From Flavobacteriaceae bacterium (GTDB lineage: Bacteria; Bacteroidota; Bacteroidia; Flavobacteriales; Flavobacteriaceae), in the NCBI GenBank assembly GCA_028279515.1, contig JANQNQ010000009.1, forward strand, positions 62,001-126,000: 64,000 nucleotides of DNA, written 5' to 3'. The position numbers and the translations under genes were made by a program. The notes beneath the pieces were generated by a model. That model did not search any database. It was not told where the DNA came from and saw only the letters and a program-made list of their open reading frames with translations. Shown in pieces: positions 57,401-64,000 of this stretch. The stretch's first letter is position 1. Every line of letters begins with the position of its first letter.

Positions 57401-58203
57401 TGTGGGCACGAGTGTTTCCGCAGGCATTCCCTGAATGTGATGCAGTTATCAGCTTTGAACTGATTGTGACGCCGATTCCTGAGATCTTGGATTGGGTAGA
57501 CGAGATTCCTTTCTGTGTCAACGAAGGATTCCTAGATATAGGAATTGATCCGATGAACCCGAACTATACATACGAATGGACCGACGCTGCGAGCAATGTG
57601 GTAGGCAATACACCAATCGTTACTATTACAGCTTCTGGGGTATATACCTTAGTAGTGACCAATAACGAGAACGGAATTCAGTGTCCTAGAACCTATACAA
57701 TTGATGCTTTCCCTTCAGAGAACCCAACAATTACAAATGTGGAGATTCAGGAGTTTTCTGAGAACAATACCATTACGGTTACAGTCGAAGGGGTAGGAGA
57801 GTACGAATATCGATTAGACTTTGGGCCATGGCAGACAAGCAATGTGTTCGAAAATGTTTTAGGCGGAGATCATACGGTCTTTGTAAGAGATGCCAATGGT
57901 TGTAATCCAATTGATACAGAAGACGTATTGATTATCGACTATCCGCGATTCTTTACACCAAATGGTGATGGGTATCACGATACGTGGAATATCACCGGTA
58001 TTTATACGAAACCAACTGCAAAGATTTACATCTTTGACAGGTTCGGAAAGTTGATCAAACAATTGAGTCCAGTTTCAGGTGCTTGGGACGGAACCTTCAA
58101 CGGTCAAGCGTTACCAGCTACTGATTACTGGTTCAAGGTGATCTTCCCTAATGATCAAGGAGTTGAGCGAGAATTCAGAGGACACTTCACGCTAAAACGA
58201 TAA
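54469..58203 (+). CDS. Type IX-secreted repeat protein with type B C-terminal sorting domain
   Basis: 1244-aa secreted protein. A signal peptide (SLKALLIAVFGLMCTMGYSQ) is followed by a cysteine-rich N-terminal region, a PKD/SprB-like stretch (about residues 212-300) and seven repeats of 90-105 residues (about 300-990), each opening with a Cys-Asp motif and an EFDL/TFD-type line and containing VLG(G/A)Q and an ETI-(H/Y)-VR line. The end is the gliding-type domain: RFFTPNGDGYHDTWNI (about 1158-1173), KIYIFDRFGKLIKQLSP, GAWDGTFNGQALPATDYW and FRGHFTLKR. It should be exported by T9SS and stay at or near the surface. The function, likely adhesion, is inferred. Confidence 0.92.
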   Translation: MMEQRSLKALLIAVFGLMCTMGYSQGLSCNAAEPFCSDSNGELIFPNATGVPNSGTIGCLNTTPNPAWYFLQIDQTGDLQFQIIQNTNFDLNGNPIGTGLDVDFIAWGPFNNATGSCATLADGCDSNGDGITSPVDCPNNTSNPNYYLNDLDNTNIIDCSYSGAAVESFTILNAQPGDVYVLLITNFQGSAGSIKLEQTNFGAAGAGSTDCSIVAGSLGPDQNVCDGDTVTLDGTTAGATSYEWYVDTNPGDGIDNFVLIAGETNPTLVINNDQTGIYQSVVSDGTSTGSDEVVVTFFSIPTANTVTDLRACDTFPNDGIASTFDTSNVETEVLGGQTGVTVTYFDGAGNPLPSPLPNPFTNATANTETITVRVANTGNINCFAETTFTLNVDAAPEVNFVPDIQECDSDNDGFANTFDTSGVQAAVLGGQTDVTVEYFDGAMNPLPTPLPNPITNASPGTETITIRLTNNTTGCQSQNTFDLIANPYPIASTPPNMIQCDDVSNDGAEIFDLSTRDAAVLGAQLASQFEITYHLSQSDAQNDTGALNPMYPYSGGSSDTGTSQTIYVRMENVNNPACFDAFVSFTITLFTSGVVNTPPDIYQCDDGSFNGVEGDGIGAIDFSTLNTSVLGGQDATQFTVGYFPTQADAVAGSNEIIGVYNNPVAYQSEQIWVKVENNNNTDCEDIQSFNFFVNQMPIANTPALYALCDDNAHPDGDGIAEFDLASRVSEVLGTQDATLFDVTFHDTQADADANASALPLTYMNQDPNSEEVFVRIENVNDTSCYRTTSFFLQVDEQPTAYTVMNIDACDDSVGDYSDGVLNNGVGEFDFVTDLNMTVLNGQSAANFTISYHLDPADLPTGANALTMPYNNTNATETIHVRIANNVNPDCFDSTSFTITVHPQAEAFDPGDYILCDDDTIPNNGFTTFDLSTLEADILGAQDPNVFDVTFHVSEAFAEDGTAPLDTMYDNQIQDVQTLWARVFPQAFPECDAVISFELIVTPIPEILDWVDEIPFCVNEGFLDIGIDPMNPNYTYEWTDAASNVVGNTPIVTITASGVYTLVVTNNENGIQCPRTYTIDAFPSENPTITNVEIQEFSENNTITVTVEGVGEYEYRLDFGPWQTSNVFENVLGGDHTVFVRDANGCNPIDTEDVLIIDYPRFFTPNGDGYHDTWNITGIYTKPTAKIYIFDRFGKLIKQLSPVSGAWDGTFNGQALPATDYWFKVIFPNDQGVEREFRGHFTLKR

Positions 58204-58220
58204 TAGATATTTTATAAAAG

Positions 58221-58255
58221 AAAAGCCCGAGCTGATCAGCTCGGGCTTTTTTTTT
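58221..58255. terminator. Bidirectional terminator
   Basis: AAAAGCCCGAGCTGATCAGC plus TCGGGCTTTT is a perfect 30-base palindrome flanked by T-runs on the plus strand. It serves the sorting-domain gene and perhaps the convergent porin gene. Confidence 0.9.
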
Positions 58256-58278
58256 CTTTATATTTTGTTGCTCTCGCT

Positions 58279-59805
58279 TTATAGTTTGAAGGCAACCGTT
58301 AAAGTTACATTCGTATTAGTATTGTCAACTAGGGCAGTGTCCGTTAATCCGACGCTGTAAAGCTGTGGGTTCATTTCCTGCTTCGCTTGGTCAAAAGCTA
58401 GGTCAAGTGTGGTAGACCCAAAATTGTATCCAAGTCCTAGTGAGAATCCAGTTAAGTCACCAATTGTGAGCTCATTTTCGTACGGGCTTTCTTCAAAACG
58501 ATATCCTCCGCGCAGGCTCAAATTCTTTATTCTATACTCGCCACCGATACGGTACGCTGAAGTAGACTTTAGATTTGCTTCGATAATATTGTTCTGATCT
58601 CTAAAGAAAGCATCCGAAGTTGGTCTAAATTGAGCATTTGAAAAATCCTTTCTGATATAGTCAAAGCTAATGAGTCCTTGCTTGCCAAAAACGTAGGCAA
58701 TACTTCCTGTGATCTTTCCTGGAGTTTGAAGCTTGTAGCGCTCGAATACATTGATTACTCTTGGGTCAATGATCTCTTGGATCTCACCGCCGCTACCGTC
58801 ACCTCTAAAAGTAAAGATCGATTGACGTGTTTCGTCCGTTAAACGATACCAAGTTGGTGATTGATACGAAACGCCCAGTCTAAGGTCATCGTTAACTTTG
58901 GCGATGGCACCAAGCTGAAATGAGAATCCTTCTCCAGTGGTCAATAGGTTGTTTCTGAAATTGATCTCTTGGATCAAAGAAGTTTGGTCAAACCCAATTT
59001 CAGATATCTCAGTGAACTTTTCAAAGTCAACTACATGTGAGTTGACATTTAATCCTAAATACAGGTTTTCTTTGTATTGGGTTGCCAGATTGAAAGAGAA
59101 CTTTCTATTTCCTCCAGCCGTTGCATGATAGTACTCTTGGTCAACGCTTGTGTATTGAGCGTTAGACGTGTATACAGTGTTGTTGGGGTCATTGATATCT
59201 GCAGGTTCTAAGACAAACGCTTGGAAGCCCAAAAATGCCTGTTGCGCCCCAAAACCTTCAGTTTCTCCCAAAAAGGCATAAAGGTCTGTGATGGTTTCAC
59301 CATTTTGCAGCTGTAATAAGTCGAGTGGGACACCGTTTGCAAAACTCAAGAAATATTGATCGATCGAGTTATTCGGATTTACTCCTGCGACAAAGAAGTC
59401 GTTGTCAAAGTTTCGGGCAATACTATAGTTGAAACCTAGTGTAAACTTCTTCCAATCTGCTGAATCGTCTGTGTTATTGAAAACAAACAACGCGCCAGCT
59501 TGGCTAATATCAAAAGCCGAATCGGTTTCGTTTGCCGTTGTGCCAAAGAACAGGGCATCGTTGTCATTGTTGTAGCTGGTAATACTTGCGCTTACCTCAC
59601 TATTTCTAAATACCGCCGCTCCTGCAGGGTTATCTGAAATGGCCGACAAATCACCGCCAAGGGCTCCAAAAGCGCCGCTCATGGCTCTATATCGGGCTGT
59701 TCCGTTTAGTTGTTCTGTTGAATAGCGCACCGCATCGGTGATGTCCTGTGCGTAACTATTAGACATAGCTAGCGCTACTATGAATAATGATAAAACCTTT
59801 TTCAT
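58279..59805 (-). CDS. OmpP1/FadL family outer membrane transporter
   Basis: 508-aa long-chain fatty acid or hydrocarbon porin. A signal peptide (KKVLSLFIVALAMSNSYAQ) is followed by the N-terminal plug region RYSTEQLNGTARYRAMSGAFGALGGDLSAISDNPAGAAVF, given here only by its landmarks GALGGD and NPAGAAVF (about residues 45-65), and a barrel of 14 likely strands ending in a hydrophobic phenylalanine-containing strand (TLTVAFKL). Substrate is inferred from the family. It is 31 bases downstream of the low-complexity lipoprotein gene. Confidence 0.9.
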   Translation of the reverse strand: MKKVLSLFIVALAMSNSYAQDITDAVRYSTEQLNGTARYRAMSGAFGALGGDLSAISDNPAGAAVFRNSEVSASITSYNNDNDALFFGTTANETDSAFDISQAGALFVFNNTDDSADWKKFTLGFNYSIARNFDNDFFVAGVNPNNSIDQYFLSFANGVPLDLLQLQNGETITDLYAFLGETEGFGAQQAFLGFQAFVLEPADINDPNNTVYTSNAQYTSVDQEYYHATAGGNRKFSFNLATQYKENLYLGLNVNSHVVDFEKFTEISEIGFDQTSLIQEINFRNNLLTTGEGFSFQLGAIAKVNDDLRLGVSYQSPTWYRLTDETRQSIFTFRGDGSGGEIQEIIDPRVINVFERYKLQTPGKITGSIAYVFGKQGLISFDYIRKDFSNAQFRPTSDAFFRDQNNIIEANLKSTSAYRIGGEYRIKNLSLRGGYRFEESPYENELTIGDLTGFSLGLGYNFGSTTLDLAFDQAKQEMNPQLYSVGLTDTALVDNTNTNVTLTVAFKL

Positions 59806-59835
59806 ACTTGGTAAATTGATTATGTGATTGTGATA

Positions 59836-60888
59836 TTATCCTCTGCCGCCTCTGCGTCCTCCGCCACCTCGAGACATTCCTGAGCTCCTTGACGAGCCAC
59901 CTCGTGAGAAGCCAGAGCTTCTGCTTCTCGAAGAGTTGCTGCTTCGGCTTCGATAATTGTTGGATCTTCGTGTTGAGTTTGATCGTGTTCTGACACGAGT
60001 GCCGTTACCAGTACGTACACGAGTGCCATTGCCAGTTCTTACTCTGGTGCCGTTTCCGGTTCTAACGCGTGTGCCATTTGTTCGTGTGCGAACGCGAGTA
60101 CCGTCGGCATTTACCTGACTGCGTCTTCGTCCGATGTTGTAGTTTGAAGTGCGATTGCCATTTCGGTAGCTTCGGGCAGTACCGTAAGAACCACGTCTAC
60201 TAGTGCCTGCAACAGCATAACCGCCTCTTCTCCCACGAGTGTAGGCAGGATATCCGTAGAAACCGTTACCTCTAAATCCTCTATAGTATGGGAATCCAAA
60301 GCCTCCTCCGTAGAAGCCACCGCCCCAATATGGACCATAAAATCCGGCGTAGCCTCCATAAAAAGGTGGGCACCACCAGTTGTTGAAGCCCCAACCCCAA
60401 TTATTGAAGCCCCAGCCCCAGTTGTTGTATCCCCAACCCCAGTTGCCGGCGCCCCAGCCCCAGCCAAGACCACCCCAGCCCCAGTAATTAGGACGAGTGT
60501 ATATATTAACAGAAACACTGCTGGCGTTGTCGCCCCAGGCTCCGTATTCGCTATTGGAATATCCTAGATTTGTTCCTTGTAAAGTATCTTGTACATCGTA
60601 GTCGCCCCCATAATAAGAATCGATGTCAGTGAAGATGGCATTTCCGCCTTCCTCTTCGAAGTTTTCTACTTTTTGGTCAAAGTAGTCTTTGTATTCTGAT
60701 GATCTTGCCGGAGTTTGCGCTTGTTCAACACGTTCAGAAGTGGCATAGCGTTCATCAGAATTGTAAATTCCGTCATTGTCATAGTAAGAGGCCGCTTGGT
60801 AAGATCCACAAGAGACCAGAGTAATGGTTGAAATAGTCAAAAACGCTATGAAGGCAAAGCGTTTTTTTATCAGGTAGTAAAGTCGCAT
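59836..60888 (-). CDS. Low-complexity lipoprotein, W/G-rich and R/T-rich
   Basis: 350-aa protein with a lipobox (STITLVSCGSYQ, about residues 18-29). After an acidic part (to about residue 110), residues about 130-185 are built from WGWG/NNWGWG-type repeats, about 185-225 are G/Y/F-rich, and about 255-305 contain tandem units of NGTRVRTG (four clear copies) followed by a serine/arginine/glycine tail. Nothing catalytic is visible; the make-up suggests a surface or matrix-binding adhesive or polyphosphate- or nucleic-acid-binding protein. A minus-strand -7 element TATTTTTG (60924-60917) stands 29 bases upstream. Confidence 0.75.
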   Translation of the reverse strand: MRLYYLIKKRFAFIAFLTISTITLVSCGSYQAASYYDNDGIYNSDERYATSERVEQAQTPARSSEYKDYFDQKVENFEEEGGNAIFTDIDSYYGGDYDVQDTLQGTNLGYSNSEYGAWGDNASSVSVNIYTRPNYWGWGGLGWGWGAGNWGWGYNNWGWGFNNWGWGFNNWWCPPFYGGYAGFYGPYWGGGFYGGGFGFPYYRGFRGNGFYGYPAYTRGRRGGYAVAGTSRRGSYGTARSYRNGNRTSNYNIGRRRSQVNADGTRVRTRTNGTRVRTGNGTRVRTGNGTRVRTGNGTRVRTRSNSTRRSNNYRSRSSNSSRSRSSGFSRGGSSRSSGMSRGGGGRRGGRG

Positions 60889-60917
60889 AACTCGATGATT
60901 TAATTGTTGAACATAAC

Positions 60918-60948
60918 AAAAATAGTTAGTTTTGCCGAAACTATTTTT
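60918..60948. promoter_or_regulatory. Inverted repeat between divergent lipoprotein and proS genes
   Basis: AAAAATAGTT (60918-60927) and AACTATTTTT (60939-60948), ten-base perfect arms around agttttgccga. The left arm overlaps the -7 box of the minus-strand lipoprotein gene. A site for a regulator of one or both genes is likely; a terminator is less likely in a divergent gap. Confidence 0.5.
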
Positions 60949-60988
60949 TATTTAACATAGCCACAATATTTGTGCCAAACCACATCGA

Positions 60989-62467
60989 ATGAGTAAGAAA
61001 TTAACTAAAAGAAGTGAAGATTATTCCAAATGGTATAACGAACTGGTTGTCAGAGCAGATTTAGCTGAGAATTCAGCGGTAAGAGGATGCATGGTAATCA
61101 AGCCGTATGGGTATGCGATTTGGGAGAAAATGCAAGCCGAATTGGACCGAATGTTCAAAGAAACAGGTCACCAAAATGCATATTTTCCACTTTTTGTGCC
61201 GAAAAGCTTGTTCGAAGCCGAAGAAAAAAATGCAGAGGGGTTTGCCAAAGAGTGCGCTGTGGTAACACACTATAGATTGAAGAACGATCCGGATAAGGAA
61301 GGAAAGCTCATGGTGGATCCTAACGCTAAGCTAGAAGAAGAGTTAGTGGTTCGCCCAACGAGTGAAGCCATAATCTGGAACACCTATAAAAATTGGATAC
61401 AATCGTATCGCGATTTACCTATTCTTGTGAACCAATGGGCTAATGTGGTGCGTTGGGAAATGCGTACGCGTTTGTTTTTGCGTACAGCCGAGTTTCTTTG
61501 GCAAGAGGGGCATACGGCCCACGCTACCAAAGCTGAAGCACTAGCAGAAGCTGAACAAATGAATGATGTGTATGCAGATTTTGCAGAGAACTTCATGGCA
61601 ATTCCTGTTGTAAAAGGTCTGAAGACTGAAAGCGAACGTTTTGCTGGGGCCGAAGAGACCTATTGTATCGAGGCTTTGATGCAAGACGGAAAGGCGCTAC
61701 AGGCAGGGACCTCTCACTTCTTGGGGCAAAACTTTGCCAAGGCGTTTGATGTTAAGTTTGCGACCAAAGAAGGGACTCAGGATTATGTTTGGGCTACTTC
61801 TTGGGGCGTATCTACACGTCTGATGGGTGCCTTGATCATGACCCACAGTGATGACAACGGACTCGTTTTACCTCCTAACTTGGCGCCGATTCAAGTGGTC
61901 ATTGTTCCTATATATAAAGGAGACGAACAATTGGCTCAGATCTCTGAGGTGGCCAATGAACTCGTGAAAGACCTTAGAGCAAAAGGAATCTCGGTGAAGT
62001 TCGATGATCGTGATACGCATAAACCAGGATTCAAATTCAATGAATATGAGTTGAAAGGAGTGCCTGTTCGTATTGCGATTGGACCTAAGGACCTTGAGAA
62101 AGGAACTGTTGAGCTAGCCCGAAGAGATACCTTGACCAAAGAGTTTGTAGAGAGAACTGCTGTAGTCGAAAAGGTGGAGGCTTTGATGAAGGAGATCCAA
62201 GAGAACCTTTATGAGAAGTCATTTGCTTTTAGGGATGCCCATATCACCACGGTGGAGAACTTTGAGGAGTTCAAAGATGTGTTGGAGAATAAAGGAGGTT
62301 TTATCTCGGCACACTGGGACGGGACAGTTGAAACAGAAGATAAGATAAAGGAGCTTACTAAGGCCACGATTCGTTGCATTCCGTTGGATGCCAAAGAAGA
62401 AGAGGGGCAATGTGTTTACACAGGGAAGCCCTCTAAAAAGCGGGTATTGTTTGCCAAGGCCTATTAA
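60989..62467 (+). CDS. proS: Prolyl-tRNA synthetase (eukaryote/archaea-like type)
   Basis: 492-aa class II synthetase of the short type without the editing insertion. Motif 2 is in [20 protein letters not shown] (about residues 151-170), motif 3 in [12 protein letters not shown] (about 271-282), with [14 protein letters not shown] and [14 protein letters not shown] in between. The C-terminal zinc-binding-like domain has [20 protein letters not shown] with cysteines. Typical of Bacteroidota. Confidence 0.97.
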   Translation: MSKKLTKRSEDYSKWYNELVVRADLAENSAVRGCMVIKPYGYAIWEKMQAELDRMFKETGHQNAYFPLFVPKSLFEAEEKNAEGFAKECAVVTHYRLKNDPDKEGKLMVDPNAKLEEELVVRPTSEAIIWNTYKNWIQSYRDLPILVNQWANVVRWEMRTRLFLRTAEFLWQEGHTAHATKAEALAEAEQMNDVYADFAENFMAIPVVKGLKTESERFAGAEETYCIEALMQDGKALQAGTSHFLGQNFAKAFDVKFATKEGTQDYVWATSWGVSTRLMGALIMTHSDDNGLVLPPNLAPIQVVIVPIYKGDEQLAQISEVANELVKDLRAKGISVKFDDRDTHKPGFKFNEYELKGVPVRIAIGPKDLEKGTVELARRDTLTKEFVERTAVVEKVEALMKEIQENLYEKSFAFRDAHITTVENFEEFKDVLENKGGFISAHWDGTVETEDKIKELTKATIRCIPLDAKEEEGQCVYTGKPSKKRVLFAKAY

Positions 62468-62492
62468 ATTTTCAAAAAACTTTTTCAGGCTA

Positions 62493-62522
62493 TTGCAACA
62501 TTTAAAAATAGTTGTATTTTTG
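62493..62522 (+). promoter_or_regulatory. Promoter of tRNA-Glu/rpsT region
   Basis: TTG (62493-62495), spacer 19, TATTTTTG (62515-62522), 36 bases before the first tRNA-Glu gene. Confidence 0.7.
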
Positions 62523-62557
62523 CATCCGCAATTCAAATGATGAGTGCATCATTTATT

Positions 62558-62629
62558 GGCCCATTCGTCTAGTGGTTAGGACGCAAGGTTTTCATCCTTG
62601 AAACAGGAGTTCGATTCTCCTATGGGCTA
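62558..62629 (+). tRNA. tRNA-Glu (TTC)
   Basis: GGCCCAT...ATGGGCT acceptor arms, anticodon stem CAAGG/CCTTG with TTC in the loop, T-arm GGAGTTCGATTCTCC. CCA is not encoded. It is 72 bases including discriminator A. G1 faces T72, a wobble pair. Confidence 0.95.
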
Positions 62630-62718
62630 CGATCTTTGAAAATTATGAAGTTGAGTTTTTCATGAGGAATGATCTCATTCAGCATTCAAAATTTAGAATT
62701 CAAAATCATAATTACCTC

Positions 62719-62790
62719 GGCCCATTCGTCTAGTGGTTAGGACGCAAGGTTTTCATCCTTGAAACAGGAGTTCGATTCTCCTATGGGCTA
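62719..62790 (+). tRNA. tRNA-Glu (TTC), second copy
   Basis: Identical to the gene at 62558-62629 across all 72 bases. The 89-base spacer contains the A/T simple sequence ATTCAAAATTTAGAATTCAA. The same transcript probably carries both tRNAs. Confidence 0.95.
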
Positions 62791-62802
62791 CTATTTTAAT
62801 AT

Positions 62803-62820
62803 GGACGCATTGAGGCGTCT
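62803..62820 (+). other. Short hairpin in rpsT leader
   Basis: GACGC (62804-62808) pairs with GCGTC (62815-62819), with a G-T pair outside. It lies between the second tRNA and rpsT and lacks a T-run, so it is not a terminator; it may mark tRNA processing or S20 control. Confidence 0.35.
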
Positions 62821-62847
62821 ATTATAGAAAACATTAATTAGAGAAAG

Positions 62848-63099
62848 ATGGCAAATCACAAGTCAGCATTAAAGAGAATCAGAAGTAACGAGACGAAGCG
62901 CCTTAGAAACAGGTATCAGCACAAGACCACACGTAATGCTATCAAGAAGCTACGTGAGACTACTGATAAGAAGGAGGCTGAGAAATTGTACCCAACAATT
63001 TCTGGAATGCTAGACAAGTTAGCTAAGCGTAACATTATTCACGCTAACAAGGCTGCTAACTTGAAGTCACAGCTTGCTAAGCACGTAAACGCGCTATAA
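62848..63099 (+). CDS. rpsT: 30S ribosomal protein S20
   Basis: 83-aa S20. It begins [20 protein letters not shown], typical of the family, with [17 protein letters not shown] and a C-terminal [19 protein letters not shown]. It binds 16S rRNA in early 30S assembly. It follows the tRNA-Glu genes by 57 bases and ends at a terminator. Confidence 0.97.
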   Translation: MANHKSALKRIRSNETKRLRNRYQHKTTRNAIKKLRETTDKKEAEKLYPTISGMLDKLAKRNIIHANKAANLKSQLAKHVNAL

Positions 63100-63127
63100 T
63101 ATAATTTGACCTTTTAGGTTAAAGTGC

Positions 63128-63156
63128 AAAGCTCCCGTAATGGGGGCTTTTTTTGT
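63128..63156 (+). terminator. Rho-independent terminator of rpsT
   Basis: AAAGCTCCC-GTAAT-GGGGGCTTT (63128-63150, one G-T pair) followed by T-run. Confidence 0.88.
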
Positions 63157-63240
63157 TGTTAATGGGTTTGCGTTAGGGATAGAGGCACTTCGACTGCGCT
63201 CAGTGCAGGCTTATAGCTGTGCTGAGGAAAGGAGTTGTTG

Positions 63241-63347
63241 GAGCTCATCAATTTTATGTCATACCGAGCGCAGTCGAGGTGCAAAATTGATAGCGACTGC
63301 CGATAGCCCGACCGTGAAGTGAGCTTGCTCTATTTCACGGGAACGCC
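63241..63347 (+). repeat. Composite dispersed repeat, copy C
   Basis: Starts GAGCTCATCAATTTT (63241-63255); arms ATCAATTT and AAATTGAT (63284-63291) enclose the core CGAGCGCAGTCGAG in the same orientation as copy A. The hairpin is CCGTGAA (63312-63318) with TTCACGG (63334-63340) and inner GAGC/GCTC (63321-63324 and 63327-63330), followed by gaacgcc as in copy A. Confidence 0.85.
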
Positions 63348-63370
63348 AAAAAAAATAAATAGATGGAAAC

Positions 63371-63399
63371 AAAAAATCCTCCTTGAAAAAGGAGGATTT
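63371..63399 (-). terminator. Rho-independent terminator of rho
   Basis: On the minus strand AAATCCTCC-TTTTTCAA-GGAGGATTT (arms at 63374-63382 and 63390-63398) followed by TTTTG. It is 30 bases after the rho stop. Confidence 0.85.
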
Positions 63400-63428
63400 A
63401 GCTTTATATGTTTTAGAGGAAGAACCTC

Positions 63429-64000
63429 TTACTGATTCATGGTCATCAAGAACTCTTCGTTGTTCTTGGTGCGTTTGATACGGTCTTCCATGAATTCCAT
63501 GGCTTCTACCGGATTCATGTCTGCTAGGTATTTTCTCATGATCCACATACGCTGGATCGTGTTCTCGTCTAGCAATAGGTCATCACGACGCGTACTCGAA
63601 GAGATAAGGTCGATTGCAGGGAAGATACGTCGGTTCGAAATACGACGATCCAACTGAAGCTCCATGTTACCGGTTCCTTTAAATTCTTCGAAGATAACTT
63701 CGTCCATTTTCGATCCTGTCTCGGTCAATGCTGTTGCGATGATCGATAATGAGCCTCCGCCTTCGATGTTACGGGCGGCACCAAAGAAACGCTTTGGTTT
63801 GTGCAGTGCGTTGGCGTCCACACCACCACTCAATACTTTACCTGATGCAGGTTGTACGGTGTTGTATGCACGGGCTAAACGTGTGATCGAATCTAATAGG
63901 ATGACCACATCATGTCCGCATTCTACCAAACGTTTCGCCTTTTCAAGTACGATGTTGGCCACTTTTACGTGCTCGCTTGCTTCCTTGTCAAATGTAGAGG
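63429..64000 (-). CDS. rho: Transcription termination factor Rho (C-terminal part)
   Basis: The last 190 codons of rho; the 5' part lies beyond the window. Visible are [20 protein letters not shown] (Walker B region, near the start of the window part), [20 protein letters not shown] (R loop/Q-loop region), [20 protein letters not shown], and the C-terminal [38 protein letters not shown]. The last residues are EEFLMTMNQ. Rho is a hexameric RNA helicase that ends transcription. In flavobacteria the N-terminal part often has a long insertion, which cannot be checked here. Confidence 0.97.
   Translation of the reverse strand, partial: STFDKEASEHVKVANIVLEKAKRLVECGHDVVILLDSITRLARAYNTVQPASGKVLSGGVDANALHKPKRFFGAARNIEGGGSLSIIATALTETGSKMDEVIFEEFKGTGNMELQLDRRISNRRIFPAIDLISSSTRRDDLLLDENTIQRMWIMRKYLADMNPVEAMEFMEDRIKRTKNNEEFLMTMNQ

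Larger units (their letters stand above)
63100..63428. other. Intergenic region between convergent rpsT and rho
   Basis: 329 bases: rpsT terminator (63128-63156), an imperfect repeat relative GCACT...AGTGC with inner CGACTGCGCTC (63185-63206), composite repeat copy C (63241-63347), and the rho terminator (63371-63399). The frames seen here (63140-63322 and others) are repeat translation. Confidence 0.7.

Noticed and set aside
63140-63322. Short plus-strand frame after rpsT
   Set aside because: Begins in the terminator T-run and translates the composite repeat.

Overview
The window is a chromosomal segment of a bacterium from the Bacteroidota, most likely a marine member of the Flavobacteriaceae. 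Direct signs are a secreted protein with a type B C-terminal sorting domain of the type IX secretion system, a fused SecDF translocase, an OmpP1/FadL porin, a DUF2911 protein, a eukaryote-like ProRS, and many promoters with the Bacteroidota -7 element TAnnTTTG in place of a sigma-70 -10 box. Shine-Dalgarno sites are mostly absent, as expected for the phylum. I cannot name the genus from sequence alone. No prophage, transposase, CRISPR array or recognisable defence system is present. The ends cut two genes: a molybdenum hydroxylase large subunit on the left and rho on the right.

Layout. 0-6.2 kb is a molybdenum hydroxylase locus: two paralogous large subunits, one 2Fe-2S small subunit, an XdhC-type maturation protein and a MocA-type nucleotidyltransferase, with a dense array of TTCGTCA/TGAC half-sites upstream of the small subunit. 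6.2-12.2 kb is a run of minus-strand membrane-protein genes (DUF1361, CreD, a Coq4-like protein, DoxX) with a small winged-helix regulator; two copies of one dyad sit in front of the regulator operon and the doxX-like gene. 12.2-15.5 kb holds kdsA and small hypothetical genes; 15.6-19.1 kb holds typA and a large secreted protein of unknown function.

19.1-28.9 kb is a surface glycan locus: TylF-like methyltransferase, FemAB-like acyltransferase, FdtB-like aminotransferase and FdtA-like ketoisomerase (dTDP-3-amino-sugar synthesis), a Wzx-like flippase, a sulfotransferase and four glycosyltransferases. It is followed by ftsE, then a TPR protein with a TonB-receptor-like barrel, a YtcJ-like amidohydrolase lipoprotein, a frameshifted AT-rich gene bracketed by heptamer repeats, and a DUF2911 protein.

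38.7-64 kb is mainly housekeeping: asnB, rluF, a hydrolase and an MFS transporter, gyrB, mdh, secDF, a DUF192 lipoprotein with lgt and yidD, cysS, folE, the sorting-domain protein, an OmpP1 porin, a low-complexity lipoprotein, proS, two identical tRNA-Glu genes, rpsT and rho. Strong hairpin terminators separate most of these units.

The least explained material is non-coding. It includes a three-copy composite repeat with a conserved arm/core part (the core is flipped in one copy) followed by a hairpin whose sequence differs in each copy; degenerate heptamer arrays around a broken gene; a pair of long inverted dispersed repeats about 20.6 kb apart; same-loop hairpin pairs; and a 435-base hairpin-rich region after secDF.
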